64,000 nucleotides of DNA from an uncultured Saprospiraceae bacterium (GTDB lineage Bacteria > Bacteroidota > Bacteroidia > Chitinophagales > Saprospiraceae), in NCBI GenBank assembly GCA_937928045.1, contig CALFWO010000007.1:38584-102583 (forward strand). Reading direction: 5' to 3'. Position numbers and translations under genes: made by a program. Below, one piece after another: positions 34,240 through 42,766 of the stretch. A model generated the notes under the pieces. It had not been told where the DNA came from. It was given only the letters and a program-made list of their open reading frames with translations, and searched no databases. Position 1 is the first letter of the stretch; the number at the start of each line of letters is the position of its first letter.

Positions 34240-37200
34240 TCACCTTTTAGTGTTTGCTTTTTTTAGGTTTTCTATTTCTTCTCGTAGTGATTCTATCATC
34301 TCTTGTTGTTCTTGAACGGCTTTCACTAACGGTACTACGAACTCGGCATAGCGCAATCTGTAAGTATCTTGATCTCCATCGGGGGCTACTACTCCACTGA
34401 AATTAAATCCTGATCGTTGCGCTGCTGCTTCTACTTCTTGTGCAATAAAACCTGTTTGGATTTCCTGAGCTTTTAGGCGCATTCCATCTTTGTTAGCGGA
34501 ATCATTTTTTATTTCGTCTGGCATTCCGATATGGTCTGCCAACGCATTCGAGTTAATCTTATAAGTCACTGGACGTAGCTGAGTGATAAAATCTAAGCCC
34601 GGAACATTGGTCTTTACATTTTCCTTAAAACGTCCGTCTGAAAGATTGGACCAAGAGGAATAACCACCGATATCTGTAATTCCTGTTCCTCCAATGGTAA
34701 TTTCATGGCTACCTCTTAGAAAGGAGTAAGCACCCAATGCAGAAGCGTTGGTATAACTTTGTCCGGTCGGCATATAGGTGTCATAGCCGAGCATGGTGTT
34801 GCTATGTCCAGCAGTAGCATTTTTTCCACTAAAAGCACCTATATATGTATTCTTATCTGCTGCGACTAAAGGTAATCCGGCATCTGCGCCTAAAAAAGTA
34901 TTGTATTTCCCACTTGTGTTATTTTTTCCTGATTGATCACCAACGAATGTATTTTGCTTACCTGTGGAAATAGTTTTTCCTGATTCGTTTCCTACAAAAG
35001 TGTTTCTTTCTGCAGCAGTAGTCCCACCTTGACCAGCCAGAGCTCCAATAATCGTGGAATGCCGGCCAATACTTCTTCCGGCATCAGCTCCAACAACGGT
35101 CGTATAAGCTTGATCTACTGGAGAAGCCGTACCAGATTTCCATCCAATGAAAGTATTGAAAAAACCATTTTCTACTTGCATGCCTGACTCAAATCCAATA
35201 AATGTGTTGTTGATACTTTTATTATTTAAGCCAGCTTTTTCGCCAATAAAAAGTCCAGGATAAGAAGCGTCTTGACCAGCTTGACGACCGATCGCTATCA
35301 TTGATTCCAAATTTTGGAAACCCAACATATTTTGAGCGGCTTCTGATCCAATGACAACATTCCCTTCGTTAGGAGTTACTGCGTTCAACATGGCTTGATG
35401 TCCTATTACTACATCGTTTGTTGACACCGCACTTTTTGCAGCACCCACTCCAATGTAAATGTTTTTGACACTGGAGTTATGGTTAAGACCAGCATTTGCT
35501 CCAATTAATATATTACTCAAAAGGGAATTATCGTGGTCAGATTTATTATTCAATATTGTATTGTTGCCGTTATTTAATGGCGCCATATAGGCTGATTTCC
35601 CAGGCAGTCTTTTGAATCCAAAGCTTAGGCTATTGTTCAATTTTAATCTGATGGCATCTAAGTCAGGTGTATCTTCAACGTTGATTTCAGTATCTCCATC
35701 TGCATCTGCTAAATAAGTAGATACTGCTCCGGAAGCTGAGCCAAGTGTAACCCAAGAGGTACCATCGTAGCCTCGGAATTCATTGTCCTTGAATTGTATG
35801 GTTCCCGGATTATTTGTAAAAGCTGTGTCGATTACTATGGCTCCCCGCAGATGCAATCTTTCCTGCGGATTTAACCTTCCTAGGCCAAAGTTTCCTAAAG
35901 AGTCCAATATGAATTGGTCTTTTTGCGTGGTTACATCTCTGATAATGAACTTACCATCTCCAAAAGGAGAATTTCCACCAGTGGAAAAAAGATTGAAATG
36001 ATGAGCGTTGGTAGCATTATTTTGGTATCGCATCTGCAGATGTTTCGTCAAGGGATCTCCTTCTAATAGGAAACCTTCATTAATATATGGGGAAGTTTTT
36101 ACTGTCAATTTATAGGCTGGAGAGCTGGTGCCTACTCCTAAATTACCAAAAGTGTTGATGGTAAGTCGTTCTTCTCCTACATTCATATCGCGGATGGTAA
36201 ATTTATCTGGACCGATTGACGCACCAGAACCGGTTGAACCAATCAAGAATGATTTCCCATTGTTCGCTTCTGAATCCAAGATGAGGTGCGCTTCCTTAGT
36301 ATCCGTTCCACCTTCTACAGAAATTCCTCCAAAGTCATCACTATCAACAATTTTCAAATGCAAATCATCTACAGGGTCGGCTGTTCGAAAGCCTATGTTC
36401 CCCAATGAGTCTATGGTGAAAGACGGTCTGGGAGAACCAAGATCTCGAATAATAAATTTACCTTTTCCGAGTGAGGATGTCCCTCCAGAAGAAATAATAC
36501 TATAAATATTACCTCCTTCGTTTCTATTGTTCAATATTACATGTACATGTTCATTTAATGAATCTCCGACAATGGTTAAGCCTTCTTTGGGAAGATTTCT
36601 TTTGTTTTTAACCACCATCATGTCGGATGGGAAATTATCATTAATCCCAATATATCCATTACCTCTAACTACAAGTCCATCCGAATGAGGATTTGATGCA
36701 TCAAAAGGCGTGGATGCGTTCCCTACTGCGAATGCCAAATCAACTGGATAGATAAGAGAATTATTACGTCCTACTACTACTGCACCGTCAACAAACGAGG
36801 AAACATTTTTTCCAATGGCGACGGCACCACTATCAGCGTGCACGCGACTGTTGTATCCGATGGCAACGGCACCGAGGTCAGCATCACTATCAATTTCATT
36901 ATTACTTCCTATGGCAATGTTCCCTTTAGTTCCTGCAACATTATTTTCATATCCTAAAGCGCCTGTTCCCAAACCTCCAGTGACAGTATCTCTCAGACCA
37001 ATGGCAAATCCAGTGCTTCCAGAGTTGACTTCTATGTCTTGTCCTAGTGCTATACTATTCGGACCATCAGCTTTTACATTTTCTCCGTAAGCAAAAGAAT
37101 TATTACCTATATTAATAGGAGCCCAGACACTAGAGTTGTCCAATTTTCCACCGCGAAAAGCACCGGAACTCTGATCATAAAAGAAAAATTTATCTGTAAT

Positions 37201-37590
37201 ATTCGTAAAGCCAGGCATGGTGGTTCTACCAATTATTAGATCTTCATTATCTACTGCAGACCCTGTACTTCGAATGAGATTTTGTGCGGTAGTCTCGAAT
37301 GAGACTCCGTTGGTATTTCCAGAATTTATTTTTTCCCAAGCAGTTCCTTTATAGAAATAAAAAGATTGGTCAGAAGGTTGAAAGACTAGCATTCCATTTG
37401 CTGGATTACTGACAGCAGTCGTTTCCAGTCGCGGAATCAATACGCCTTTATCACCAGAACTAATATCTAAAATAGCACCGGGATGGGGACTGGTGCCGCT
37501 TTCATTTATTCCAACACTCTGAGAGATTGCCAAAATTGGAGCAATGAAAAATAAGATTATAACTAGAATTCTCATTAGTTTTTTCTTCAA
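34240..37590 (-). CDS. Large secreted fibre-like protein with S74 endosialidase-type chaperone domain
   Basis: The 1116-aa protein has a signal peptide (ending ILAISQ) and a region of repeated units of about 75 residues (each ending in phrases like DSLGNIGFRTADP, NTFGNLGVGTSSP, DSLGNFGLGRLNP). A long set of short Gly-rich turns follows (NTFVGNESGK, NTFVGDQSGK, NTFLGADAG). The C-terminal 133 residues form an intramolecular chaperone domain with the SDGRFKEN motif at about 984-991, TGFIAQEVEA and a terminal coiled coil. In phage endosialidases the Ser of this motif is where the domain is cut off after trimerisation. The protein should be a trimeric surface fibre. Terminator 37663-37701 lies just upstream. 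Confidence 0.82.
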   Translation of the reverse strand: MKKKLMRILVIILFFIAPILAISQSVGINESGTSPHPGAILDISSGDKGVLIPRLETTAVSNPANGMLVFQPSDQSFYFYKGTAWEKINSGNTNGVSFETTAQNLIRSTGSAVDNEDLIIGRTTMPGFTNITDKFFFYDQSSGAFRGGKLDNSSVWAPINIGNNSFAYGENVKADGPNSIALGQDIEVNSGSTGFAIGLRDTVTGGLGTGALGYENNVAGTKGNIAIGSNNEIDSDADLGAVAIGYNSRVHADSGAVAIGKNVSSFVDGAVVVGRNNSLIYPVDLAFAVGNASTPFDASNPHSDGLVVRGNGYIGINDNFPSDMMVVKNKRNLPKEGLTIVGDSLNEHVHVILNNRNEGGNIYSIISSGGTSSLGKGKFIIRDLGSPRPSFTIDSLGNIGFRTADPVDDLHLKIVDSDDFGGISVEGGTDTKEAHLILDSEANNGKSFLIGSTGSGASIGPDKFTIRDMNVGEERLTINTFGNLGVGTSSPAYKLTVKTSPYINEGFLLEGDPLTKHLQMRYQNNATNAHHFNLFSTGGNSPFGDGKFIIRDVTTQKDQFILDSLGNFGLGRLNPQERLHLRGAIVIDTAFTNNPGTIQFKDNEFRGYDGTSWVTLGSASGAVSTYLADADGDTEINVEDTPDLDAIRLKLNNSLSFGFKRLPGKSAYMAPLNNGNNTILNNKSDHDNSLLSNILIGANAGLNHNSSVKNIYIGVGAAKSAVSTNDVVIGHQAMLNAVTPNEGNVVIGSEAAQNMLGFQNLESMIAIGRQAGQDASYPGLFIGEKAGLNNKSINNTFIGFESGMQVENGFFNTFIGWKSGTASPVDQAYTTVVGADAGRSIGRHSTIIGALAGQGGTTAAERNTFVGNESGKTISTGKQNTFVGDQSGKNNTSGKYNTFLGADAGLPLVAADKNTYIGAFSGKNATAGHSNTMLGYDTYMPTGQSYTNASALGAYSFLRGSHEITIGGTGITDIGGYSSWSNLSDGRFKENVKTNVPGLDFITQLRPVTYKINSNALADHIGMPDEIKNDSANKDGMRLKAQEIQTGFIAQEVEAAAQRSGFNFSGVVAPDGDQDTYRLRYAEFVVPLVKAVQEQQEMIESLREEIENLKKANTKR

Positions 37591-37662
37591 AATTAAGGGG
37601 AGAAAACTAGCTCTGGTACACCCGAATGGGTGAAAACTTTTGAAGAAAAAAGAACCAAAAAC

Positions 37663-37701
37663 AACAATCCCGAACGATCAATATGAAAGTTCGGGATTGT
37701 T
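37663..37701 (-). terminator. Rho-independent terminator after the gene at 37766
   Basis: A perfect 13-bp inverted repeat (AACAATCCCGAAC / GTTCGGGATTGTT) with a 13-base loop lies 65 bp beyond the stop of the gene at 37766. On the minus strand a T-run follows. Confidence 0.85.
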
Positions 37702-37765
37702 TTGCGCGTATAGCAACTCAATAGTTGCGTTTAATCTTTACTAAGTTATATTCAACTATTGCAGC

Positions 37766-38608
37766 TTATTGAACAATAAATTTAACAACTTGTACATCAT
37801 TACCTTGTCGCATTTGAGCAAAGTAAACACCAGTTGATAGTCTCTCAACTGGCACATCAAATGAAGGTGTGTTACCATCAATGTTCTGTTGAACAAGCAC
37901 TTCTCCTAAAGTCGAAACGATATAAAGTTCGCGTTGTTCTGAATTGGAATTTGATTGAAAAGTGATCAATGCATTATCACTAACCAAAGTTGGCTGCATT
38001 TTAAACAAATTATCAACAGTGTTCAAGTTATTGGTGCTTGTTAGTGTTTCTACTGCAATGTTATCAATGTAGGCAACCCCTTCAGTTCCATTTCCAGCAA
38101 CTCCGAAGTCCAAAAATAGAACTACACGATTATATACATGACCATCCGCAGGATCTACAGGAGCTTCGATACTGGCGAGAGAAACATCGTAGCAAAGTCG
38201 TTCCCAATCATTGGCAACGGTATTTGGCATACTCAATATCCAAGGCTGTCCTGTTGGGCTATCTTCCAACTTCAAAGCAACATTACCAATATGATCCAAG
38301 TGAACATCCACGCAAACTTTTGAAGCAATTGTTAAATCAACAGAAGTACCAGGGTTTGGCTCTGTAAACGCTCCGCCCCAAACTGGTGCATCACTAGCCT
38401 TTTTAAGCTCAATAACTGTACTGCTTGTATTTACACCAGTGGCATTGGGATTATCAATTGGCATTGTAACGGCACCCTCAAGGTTTCCGCCAAAATGCTG
38501 TAATCCAGCCGAAGTAGCTGCTGTTTCAAAATCGAGAATAGTCGTTTGACTAAAAGATAATGTGGCAAAAACCAATGTTCCGGCTAGAATTAGTAGAATT
38601 TTCTTCAT
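37766..38608 (-). CDS. Secreted T9SS protein with carbohydrate-binding-like domain
   Basis: The 280-aa protein has a signal peptide (ending ATLSFSQ), one galactose-binding-like beta-sandwich domain (about 22-190, with ILDFETAATSAGLQHFGG, ALKLEDSP and EGVAYIDNIAVETL) and a T9SS C-terminal sorting domain (about 205-280, ending FAQMRQGNDVQVVKFIVQ). No catalytic domain is present. It would be exported by T9SS and attached to the surface as a binding protein, ligand unknown. It is single-gene transcribed, with a strong terminator at 37663-37701. Confidence 0.78.
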   Translation of the reverse strand: MKKILLILAGTLVFATLSFSQTTILDFETAATSAGLQHFGGNLEGAVTMPIDNPNATGVNTSSTVIELKKASDAPVWGGAFTEPNPGTSVDLTIASKVCVDVHLDHIGNVALKLEDSPTGQPWILSMPNTVANDWERLCYDVSLASIEAPVDPADGHVYNRVVLFLDFGVAGNGTEGVAYIDNIAVETLTSTNNLNTVDNLFKMQPTLVSDNALITFQSNSNSEQRELYIVSTLGEVLVQQNIDGNTPSFDVPVERLSTGVYFAQMRQGNDVQVVKFIVQ

Positions 38609-38745
38609 GTTAAAGTGTTTAAGTAATTAAGTGTATTTAATATGCCAAAAGTACAATTATTCTAATGCATTACCATTCTTTCAGTAATTCTTGATGCTTG
38701 TGCCAAAAGATTCTTTGATAAGAAAAAAATATATGAATTTGGTTT

Positions 38746-38778
38746 TTTGTTGGCGTTGTGATTAATTGCTTACATTTC
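38746..38778 (+). promoter_or_regulatory. Possible Bacteroidota-type promoter for the CotH gene
   Basis: TTTG at 38746-38749 and TACATTTC at 38771-38778 are separated by 21 bp. The -7 box has one mismatch to TAnnTTTG. The start codon of the CotH-like gene is 82 bp downstream. Confidence 0.35.
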
Positions 38779-38859
38779 TAATATAAATCTACTGATATCG
38801 TAGGGGTGAGGAGCAAAATTTATGTCTTCATTACGCACTAACTATTTTTAAGCTCGAAC

Positions 38860-41013
38860 ATGAAATTTTTTACATCCATACAGCTTTTCTTTTATCTAAT
38901 ATTTCCTTTGATACTCTTTGGACAAGGCGATGCTATTTTCAATGACAGTATTGTGCATGAAATAAGAGTCACCTTTGATAATCAAAATTTCTGGACGGAT
39001 CTAACCTCAGACTACAACGATAATTATCCAGACGTCCCTTACCGAATGGCTTCGGTTGTCATAGATGGAGAACTTATCGATTCCGTTGGAATTCGCCAAA
39101 AAGGCTTCGCCTCACACTTTGGTGCTCCTGAAAGTGACAAAAAATCTTTAAAGATTGATTTTAACCACTTTGTAGGAGGTAAGAAATATGATGGATTGAA
39201 AAAAATCAATATGAACAATGGATTTGGAGACCCAGCTCTCCAAAGAGATAAGTTGTGTTATGACATTTTGAATAATTCTGGTGTGAACGCGCCAAGAACT
39301 TCTTATGCCAAAGTATTTTTAAATGATCAATATTGGGGAGTTTATGTATTGGTTGAACAAATTGACAGAACTTTTTTGAAGTCCAATTTTTCGAATTCCG
39401 CTGGCAATCTCTTTAAAAATATTGGTAATAGTGAATTAGATTGGCTTGGCAGCAACCCGAGCGCCTATCAAGAAATATTTGAATTAAAAACAGATTTAAA
39501 ACCTGGGGCTTGGGAAGACTTTGTAAATCTAATGTCTGTTATCAACCAATCTAGTGATGCAGAATTTAGCTCAGCCATTAAAGAAGTTTTCAATGTAGAT
39601 TTATATTTGAAAGTTCTAGCGGTTGATGTCGCAACGGGCAATTGGGACTCTTACATTGAACATGGAAGAAACTTCTATTTATATCAAGACTCATCTAGTG
39701 GGAAATTTAATTGGATTCCTTGGGATTACAATTTTGCCTTAGGTGGAAATTTCCCTCCTTTTGTAAATGATACTATTACGGATCCAGAGAATTGCGAAAC
39801 CATAATCAACGGATCTTGCCCCTATCCTGCCACGGACTCCATTTTCTTACAAGTAATCGCCCAAGATAACTTCTGTTGTAACTCTGACTGGGACAATGTA
39901 TGCCAAGAAATATATGACGGATTATCTGATACAACCGTAGTTACATCGGGAGCAAATATCAATACGTTTCCTCTTTCTATGGCTTCCTCTGAAAAGGTTT
40001 TGATCAAAAGATTATTGAATGTACCCGAATTTCAAGAAAGATATTATCGAGAATTCTGCAGTTTACTAGAAACAAATTTCACCTCAGAGCGAATAAATCC
40101 TCTGATTGCCAGATTTGGAGATCTAATAAGAAATGACCTCCAGACAGATTCCAACTATTTCTTTTCCCTTGAAGATTTTGAAGCAGACTTATTGGATGGT
40201 AATGCAGGAATTCCCGGCTTAAAATTATTTTTTGAAGTTCGTTCTACCAGTTTAAATAATGAAATATCAGTTCTGTACGATTGCGAAAACGTTAATTCAA
40301 ATTTAAACCCGTTAGACATTTCAATTAATGAATTTATGGCTTCGAACGATTCTCTTTCAGGCTTATCAGATAATGATGATGAATATGATGATTGGATTGA
40401 ACTCTACAACAACACTTCAAATACCATAGATCTTTCGAATGCCTATTTGACGGATGATTTCGCTAAGCCAATGAAATGGAATTTTCCAGTCGGAACATCA
40501 ATTCCTTCAAATGGCTTCTTGATTGTTTGGGCAGACAATGACGAAACGCAGCAAGGATTGCATTGTAATTTTAAACTGAATAAATCCGGAGATTTCATAA
40601 TGTTAAGTGACCAAAATTTAGTTTTAGATTCCTTAAGTTTTGGAGAGCAAACAAAAAATAAAACGCTCGCTAGGATTCCCAATGGTACTGGAGTTTTTGA
40701 AATCAAAGATCATACTTTCAACGGAAATAATGACTTGACCTCATCCATAATAGATTTTGCAGAGAATGAAGTCTCAATATTTCCAAACCCTACCAAAGAT
40801 AAATTTTACATCAATTTTGAAAACATACCAGAATCGACTTACAAATTACAATTATTCAACGGTCTTGGAGAACTCATTCTGACACAACTTACGAATGAAA
40901 AAAGCAATAATATAACAATTCCTGAAGCAATACCGGGGATGTATTTCATGGTACTATCAAACTTAGAAAATAACTTTGTTAGAACCGAAAAGATAAATAT
41001 AATAGGCAAGTAA
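38860..41013 (+). CDS. Secreted CotH-kinase-family protein with lamin-tail and T9SS domains
   Basis: The 717-aa protein has a signal peptide (cut near LFGQ, about 22) and a CotH kinase domain at about 30-470: VGIRQKGFASHF, GLKKINMNNGFGDP, DKLCYDILNNSG, YVLVEQIDRTFL, GNWDSYIEHGRNFYLYQ and FNWIPWDYNFALGG, which keep the Arg, Lys and Asp-Asn positions of secreted CotH kinases. A cysteine-rich insertion (about 309-353) interrupts it. A lamin-tail domain (about 485-600, WIELYNNTSN) and a T9SS sorting domain (from IFPNPTKDKFYINFE) follow. CotH proteins phosphorylate Ser/Thr of surface proteins in Bacillus; here a surface-attached activity is inferred. Confidence 0.85.
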   Translation: MKFFTSIQLFFYLIFPLILFGQGDAIFNDSIVHEIRVTFDNQNFWTDLTSDYNDNYPDVPYRMASVVIDGELIDSVGIRQKGFASHFGAPESDKKSLKIDFNHFVGGKKYDGLKKINMNNGFGDPALQRDKLCYDILNNSGVNAPRTSYAKVFLNDQYWGVYVLVEQIDRTFLKSNFSNSAGNLFKNIGNSELDWLGSNPSAYQEIFELKTDLKPGAWEDFVNLMSVINQSSDAEFSSAIKEVFNVDLYLKVLAVDVATGNWDSYIEHGRNFYLYQDSSSGKFNWIPWDYNFALGGNFPPFVNDTITDPENCETIINGSCPYPATDSIFLQVIAQDNFCCNSDWDNVCQEIYDGLSDTTVVTSGANINTFPLSMASSEKVLIKRLLNVPEFQERYYREFCSLLETNFTSERINPLIARFGDLIRNDLQTDSNYFFSLEDFEADLLDGNAGIPGLKLFFEVRSTSLNNEISVLYDCENVNSNLNPLDISINEFMASNDSLSGLSDNDDEYDDWIELYNNTSNTIDLSNAYLTDDFAKPMKWNFPVGTSIPSNGFLIVWADNDETQQGLHCNFKLNKSGDFIMLSDQNLVLDSLSFGEQTKNKTLARIPNGTGVFEIKDHTFNGNNDLTSSIIDFAENEVSIFPNPTKDKFYINFENIPESTYKLQLFNGLGELILTQLTNEKSNNITIPEAIPGMYFMVLSNLENNFVRTEKINIIGK

Positions 41014-41260
41014 TAACTAAGGGTTACAAATTGGTTATTAAAAGAGTGGTCATATTGGCTGCTCTTTTTTATTTTCTCCCAAGGGAGCAACTTGATAGAC
41101 GTTTTTTGTGCCTTTCTCCAATTAGGTTTACTTTTACCAACGAAATAGTTGTTTTTATGAATATTTAGATGGTTCGATAAATGTAATTTAGCGATACAAC
41201 CATCAAATGCAAAATGAGCTGTACTTTATCGCATTCCATTTTATTAAATAAAAGTAATAA

Positions 41261-42646
41261 GTGAATATAAACAATCCACAAGACACTATAGTTGCATTGG
41301 CTACTCCATCTGGAAGTGGAGCAATAGGCGTGATCAGGCTATCTGGTCCTTCTTGCTTCGAAGTGATTCAGCCATTTTTTAAGAAAATCTTGAAAGAACA
41401 AGTTGGTCATAGTTTGGTTCTCGGCGCATTAAAAGATGAATCTGGGACAGTGTTGGATGAAGTTCTAATTTCTATTTTCCATGGCCCAAAATCGTATACA
41501 GGCCAAGACAGCTTAGAGATATCTTGCCATGGTTCTTCTTACATTTTACAATCTGTCATTGAATTGTGCTTGCGCAATGGTGCCCGAATGGCCAACGCCG
41601 GCGAATTTACCATGCGCGCATTTCTAAATGGTCAAATGGATTTAAGTCAAGCGGAAGCAGTTGCAGATCTGATTGCTTCTGAGTCTTCAGTTGCGCATGA
41701 AATTGCCATGCGTCAGATGCGCGGTGGCTTTTCCAATGAGATCAAAGATTTAAGAAAACGATTGATCAAGTTTGCAAGTTTGATCGAACTAGAGTTGGAT
41801 TTTGGAGAAGAGGATGTGGAATTTGCGGATCGCAGCCAGTTGAATGAATTGGTTTCAAACATTCAGCAGGTAATCCGAAGATTGATTGATTCTTTCCGCT
41901 TAGGTAATGTAATCAAGAATGGTGTTAATACAGTCATCGCCGGAAGACCCAATGCTGGCAAATCTACTTTGCTCAATGTATTGCTAAATGAACAACGCGC
42001 CATTGTGTCTGATATTGCGGGAACGACAAGAGACACCATTGAGGAATTAATAAATATAAAAGGGATTCAATTTCGCTTGATTGATACCGCGGGCATAAGA
42101 GAAGCGCAGGATCAGATTGAAGCCATCGGCGTTGAGAAAACCATGGAGAAAATCGAAACCGCCTCACTCCTACTTTATGTCTTTGATGTTATTCGAACGC
42201 AGCCTGAAGAAGTCAAAGCAGATTTGGAAAAATTATCGAAAAACAATATTCCTTTTTTGGCCATTGCCAATAAGATGGATTTGAATCCATACACAAAGGC
42301 TGAACATTACACCAACGAGCTCTTAAAAGAAGAAAATTACTTGCCCGTCTCAGCGCTGAATGACATGAACATCGAACACCTAAAAGATCGACTGGCGGAA
42401 TTGGTAAATATTAATCAACTGGAACAAGGGCAATCCGTGGTAACAAATAGCCGGCATTTAGGGGCGCTTTCCCAGGCTGCTGAAAGTTTGAATACCGTAG
42501 TAGAAAATTTAAAAAATGGAATAAGTGGCGACTTTATAGCTATGGATATTCGTCAAGCAATCCATCATCTTGGAGAAATTGTGGGCGAAGTAAGCACAGA
42601 CGATTTATTGGAGAGTATTTTTAGAGATTTTTGTATTGGGAAATAG
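41261..42646 (+). CDS. mnmE: tRNA modification GTPase MnmE (TrmE)
   Basis: The 461-aa protein starts at GTG 41261 and has the N-terminal tetrahydrofolate-binding domain (VALATPSGSGAIGVIRLSGP), a helical domain and an inserted G domain: GRPNAGKST at 228-236, AGTTRDT, DTAG and NKMD. It ends with the characteristic FCIGK, whose Cys is essential in E. coli MnmE. With MnmG it installs the aminomethyl group on U34 of certain tRNAs. It is the only housekeeping gene in a region of surface proteins, flanked on the left by a CotH gene and on the right by a convergent beta-propeller gene. Confidence 0.97.
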   Translation: MNINNPQDTIVALATPSGSGAIGVIRLSGPSCFEVIQPFFKKILKEQVGHSLVLGALKDESGTVLDEVLISIFHGPKSYTGQDSLEISCHGSSYILQSVIELCLRNGARMANAGEFTMRAFLNGQMDLSQAEAVADLIASESSVAHEIAMRQMRGGFSNEIKDLRKRLIKFASLIELELDFGEEDVEFADRSQLNELVSNIQQVIRRLIDSFRLGNVIKNGVNTVIAGRPNAGKSTLLNVLLNEQRAIVSDIAGTTRDTIEELINIKGIQFRLIDTAGIREAQDQIEAIGVEKTMEKIETASLLLYVFDVIRTQPEEVKADLEKLSKNNIPFLAIANKMDLNPYTKAEHYTNELLKEENYLPVSALNDMNIEHLKDRLAELVNINQLEQGQSVVTNSRHLGALSQAAESLNTVVENLKNGISGDFIAMDIRQAIHHLGEIVGEVSTDDLLESIFRDFCIGK

Positions 42647-42766
42647 ATCCACAAATCCGAAAGAATGACATGTATTTTGATTTAGCAAATCTTAATACAA
42701 AAACAAAGACTAAAAGCGGCCGCCTCAAAATCAATGATGCAGCCGCTAAGCTATAAGTACAAAATA

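Noticed and set aside
36128..36505. 125-codon plus-strand frame opposite the S74 protein
   Set aside because: It is the mirror of repeated coding sequence, with no start signal and a Pro/Ser-rich random product.
41040..41070. AAAAGAG...CTCTTTT hairpin after the CotH gene as a terminator
   Set aside because: The outer seven base pairs match but the inner part is mismatched. I could not support it strongly enough to list.
42715..42747. AGCGGC/GCCGCT inverted repeat after mnmE as a terminator
   Set aside because: The stem is only six base pairs, the loop is long and no T-run follows on either strand.
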